15,558 bases of DNA from Burkholderiales bacterium (GTDB lineage Bacteria; Pseudomonadota; Gammaproteobacteria; Burkholderiales; SG8-41), in NCBI GenBank assembly GCA_019746155.1, contig JAIESJ010000129.1, forward strand, positions 1 to 15,558, read 5' to 3'. The position numbers and the translations under genes were made by a program. Shown piece after piece: positions 13,556-15,558 of the stretch; the stretch's first letter is position 1, and every line of letters starts with the position of its first letter. A model generated the notes under the pieces. It was given only the letters and a program-made list of their open reading frames with translations, searched no databases and was not told the DNA's origin.

Positions 13556-14036
13556 AGTGAGAGGCAGCCGGAGGGCTGCCGTCGCCCTGCTGCGGCTGCT
13601 GCGGTTGCTGCATCTGCTGCAGGCGCTGCTGGTAAATCGCCTCGAAATTCATGTGCTGCAGCACCACCGGGGGGAAACCGGCGCGCAGCACCATGCTCGA
13701 TACCGCTTCGCGCGCATACGGCAACAGCACGCTCGGGCACGCGATGCCGAGCACCGGGTCGAGGTCCTGCTCGGGCACATTGCGTATCTGGAAAATCCCC
13801 GCCTGCGCCGTCTCGACCAGGAACACCGTCTTGTCCTTGATCTTCGAGGTGATGGTGATGGTCAGCACCACTTCAAACAGACCCGCGTCAAGCGCTGCCG
13901 CCTGGGTGTGAATACTGACGTCGACCTGGGGACTGTCGGACTCGAGGAAAATCTGCGGCGCATTGGGAATTTCGAGAGAGGCGTCCTTGAGATAAATCTT
14001 CTCGATCGCAAAAGTCGGTTGCTGCTGTTCGCTCAT
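13554..14036 (-). CDS. secB: Protein-export chaperone SecB
   Basis: A 160-residue cytoplasmic chaperone that holds preproteins unfolded and hands them to SecA. The family core is clear: FAIEKIYLKDASLEIPNAP (9-27), FEVVLTITITSKIKDKTVFL (54-73), and the characteristic P-x-x-LLPYAREAVSSMVLRAGFPP (about 101-122). The C-terminal 30 residues are a Gln/Pro-rich tail (QQMQQPQQPQQGDG) of low complexity, longer than the minimal SecA-binding tail. It follows grxC by 27 bases in the conserved rhodanese-grxC-secB order. Confidence 0.96.
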   Translation of the reverse strand: MSEQQQPTFAIEKIYLKDASLEIPNAPQIFLESDSPQVDVSIHTQAAALDAGLFEVVLTITITSKIKDKTVFLVETAQAGIFQIRNVPEQDLDPVLGIACPSVLLPYAREAVSSMVLRAGFPPVVLQHMNFEAIYQQRLQQMQQPQQPQQGDGSPPAASH

Positions 14037-14063
14037 GGCGTTTCCAGTACGGGTTGGGTGAAT

Positions 14064-14330
14064 TTACTCGGCGGAGCGCAACAGTTCGTCGAGGCGGCCG
14101 GCCCGGTCCAGCGCGGCGAGGTCGTCGTAGCCGCCGACATGGGTCGCTTCGATATAGATCTGCGGCACGGTGCGGCAGCCGGTCTTTTCCATCATCTCGA
14201 CGCGCCTTTCGGGATCAAGGTCGACGCGAATCTTGTCGACCTCGCTCACGCCCTTGGCGCGCAGCAACCGCTCCGCCATCTGGCAGTAGGGGCAGACCGC
14301 GGTGCAGTACATGCTCACTCTGGCCATCAT
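14064..14330 (-). CDS. grxC: Glutaredoxin 3 GrxC
   Basis: An 88-residue glutaredoxin, close to the usual length. The redox active site is CPYC (13-16), with the TVPQIYI cis-proline loop (about 54-60) and the glutathione-binding VGGYDDLAALD (65-75). It uses glutathione to reduce protein disulfides in the cytoplasm. The ATG overlaps the rhodanese stop codon (ATGA, 14327-14330), so the two are probably co-translated; a second ATG directly follows. Confidence 0.95.
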   Translation of the reverse strand: MMARVSMYCTAVCPYCQMAERLLRAKGVSEVDKIRVDLDPERRVEMMEKTGCRTVPQIYIEATHVGGYDDLAALDRAGRLDELLRSAE

Positions 14331-14758
14331 TTTTCCAGCGGCATGCTGGCCTGCTGCCAGGCCGAGATCCCGCCCCGCAGCATGAACACTTCGTTGAAAC
14401 CGTTTTTACGCAAAATATCGACTGCGCTGGCCGCGCGGCTGCCGCTGCGGCAATTGACAATGATCGGCCGCGACTTGAATTTCTCCAGTTCCTTGATGCG
14501 CCCGGCGAACTGCGCCAGCGGAATATGCCGGGCATTGGCGATGTGGCCGACGGCATATTCGGCGTCCTCGCGCACGTCGATCACCACCGCATCGCGGCGG
14601 TTGATCAATTGCACGGCTTCCAATGCGCCGACTTCGTTGCCGGGACGGAACAGGCGGCTGATCAGCGGCCAGATCAGCATGCCGCCGGTGATCACCGCCG
14701 CGCCGAACAACATCAGATGCAACGGGTTCTTCTGCAGAAATACGAGAAACTGTTCCAA
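14327..14758 (-). CDS. Membrane-anchored rhodanese-like protein (YibN-type)
   Basis: A 143-residue protein with one N-terminal membrane helix (about 12-33) and a single rhodanese domain (43-138). The active-site loop is CRSGSR with Cys103, and VIDVREDAEYAVGHIANARHIP (59-80) is the classical first motif, so it should be catalytically active in sulfur transfer; the acceptor is unknown. Its place directly before grxC-secB matches yibN in E. coli. It starts 14 bases after the end of the Wzy/PglL-like gene. Confidence 0.9.
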   Translation of the reverse strand: MEQFLVFLQKNPLHLMLFGAAVITGGMLIWPLISRLFRPGNEVGALEAVQLINRRDAVVIDVREDAEYAVGHIANARHIPLAQFAGRIKELEKFKSRPIIVNCRSGSRAASAVDILRKNGFNEVFMLRGGISAWQQASMPLEK

Positions 14759-14772
14759 CTCAAACTCCCGGG

Positions 14773-15558
14773 CTATGAATCCCCTCTGTTTTTGACGGCG
14801 TGCGGAGCGCGCTGTGCCGCGGCTTTCGCGGTGGCCAATTCTAGCAGAGGCGCGAACTCAGCGGGGTGGCGGGCCGCAAGCTCACGCAACATTGCCGTGA
14901 TACGCGGCAGAATATCGGGATAGACACGCATGGCGCGCACGAACAGCCCGCGCGCCGCCTCGGCCTGCCCGTCCATAGCAAGCAGCAGTGCCTGTCGGTA
15001 GACCACGATATCGGCCGGCATGAAGCGCATTACCCGGCCGTTCAACTCGAGCTTGTCCTGCAGCTGCTCGCGATCCACCCTGGCGTAGGCCGAGGCGGCC
15101 AGCTCGACATAGGGCTCGAGCACGGGGTCCTGTTGTCCGCGCAAGACAATGGCGGCGACTTCCTCGCCGGGAAAAGGCTTGGCTCCCTGCACGAACATGC
15201 GCTCGAAATCGCGATAGCCGTACCACACGGTAAACGCATTGAAAAACCCTGCCAGTAGCAGCAGCGCGGCGGCGGCGGGTCCCGTGCGCTGCAGCCGGAG
15301 CGCGTAAAAACGGGTAGCGCCCAGCCCCAGCGCAATCGCCGCCACGCCCAGAAAATAAGCATGCCATAGCGGAAACTCGAGCATGCTGTGTATGCCTATC
15401 GTCGCCAGCAACGCGAGCAGCCACCAATGTTCGGGGTCAAAGATATGGCGGCGCAAATCCCACAGCCACAGCATCGCCCCGCCCGTTATCAGCAGCGCGC
15501 CGGCCAGCCCGGTTTCCGCGAGCAGCTGCATTATGAGATTGTGCGCATGAGTGGCTAC
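14773..15558 (-). CDS. Wzy/PglL-like O-oligosaccharyltransferase or O-antigen ligase, C-terminal part
   Basis: The frame is open to the window edge, so the N-terminus is missing. About 261 codons remain. They begin VATHAHNLIMQLLAETGL, matching the H-x-H-N-x-x-x-Q-x-x-x-E-x-G-L motif of the O-antigen ligase/Wzy family. Membrane segments follow, including the HSMLEFPLWHAYFLG signature found in PglL-type enzymes. After them comes a soluble C-terminal region of about 150 residues rich in alanine and helical. The family moves lipid-linked glycans to a protein or lipid acceptor in the periplasm. PglL-type members glycosylate pilins, but whether this one does is not visible. It is the first gene of the cluster leading into rhodanese-grxC-secB. 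Confidence 0.8.
   Translation of the reverse strand, partial: VATHAHNLIMQLLAETGLAGALLITGGAMLWLWDLRRHIFDPEHWWLLALLATIGIHSMLEFPLWHAYFLGVAAIALGLGATRFYALRLQRTGPAAAALLLLAGFFNAFTVWYGYRDFERMFVQGAKPFPGEEVAAIVLRGQQDPVLEPYVELAASAYARVDREQLQDKLELNGRVMRFMPADIVVYRQALLLAMDGQAEAARGLFVRAMRVYPDILPRITAMLRELAARHPAEFAPLLELATAKAAAQRAPHAVKNRGDS

Noticed and set aside
13492..13740. N-terminal extension of the SH3 protein into secB
   Set aside because: The 83 extra codons are antisense-like in composition, in a different frame of secB's 3' end, and would bury a clean signal peptide.
13539..14795. 418-codon plus-strand open frame opposite secB, grxC and the rhodanese gene
   Set aside because: It lies antisense to three conserved genes with intact motifs. 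Its length is explained by GC-rich codon structure.

Overview
The window reads as a chromosomal segment of a Gram-negative proteobacterium, most likely a betaproteobacterium. The reasons are a secB chaperone gene, the rhodanese-grxC-secB-gpsA-trmL neighbourhood shared by beta- and gammaproteobacteria, and an MSHA-type (mannose-sensitive haemagglutinin) type IV pilus locus. GC content looks high, but I did not calculate it. I see no rRNA, tRNA, CRISPR array, transposase or phage gene.

Positions 1-11262 are an MSHA-type pilus locus, mostly on the minus strand. Read in the direction of transcription from the right, it holds: the assembly ATPase mshE with a two-motif c-di-GMP-binding MshEN domain; the inner-membrane platform mshG; a short pilin (7664-8044); a plus-strand island of two tandem duplicated pilins (6327-6878, 7007-7495) and a zinc-ribbon membrane protein (5560-6069); a four-helix membrane protein with an internal duplication (4633-5250); a second short pilin (3956-4333) with a structured leader and an intrinsic terminator; a small unknown protein (3530-3844); a large TPR/O-GlcNAc-transferase-like (SPINDLY-type) glycosyltransferase (1191-3506); and minor pilins mshC, mshD and the first codons of a probable mshO running off the left edge. 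Seven class III prepilin leaders are visible. The secretin and accessory genes (mshI-N), mshP/Q and the prepilin peptidase are not in the window.

Positions 11356-15558 are mainly housekeeping. trmL (plus strand) diverges from mshE and converges on a minus-strand cluster made of a truncated Wzy/PglL-like O-oligosaccharyltransferase or O-antigen ligase, a membrane-anchored rhodanese, grxC, secB, an exported SH3 protein and gpsA. Two copies of a 33-nt hairpin repeat and two heptamer tandem arrays sit in the gaps of this part.

The locus suggests a c-di-GMP-gated MSHA pilus with an expanded set of pilin subunits. Three of the four major-type pilin genes share a GGCTGCGGCC hairpin in their leaders. 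A putative cytoplasmic glycosyltransferase is placed directly ahead of the minor pilin genes. The least described parts are this glycosyltransferase, the duplicated membrane protein, the zinc-ribbon protein and the shared leader hairpins. Their link to the pilus is inferred from position only.
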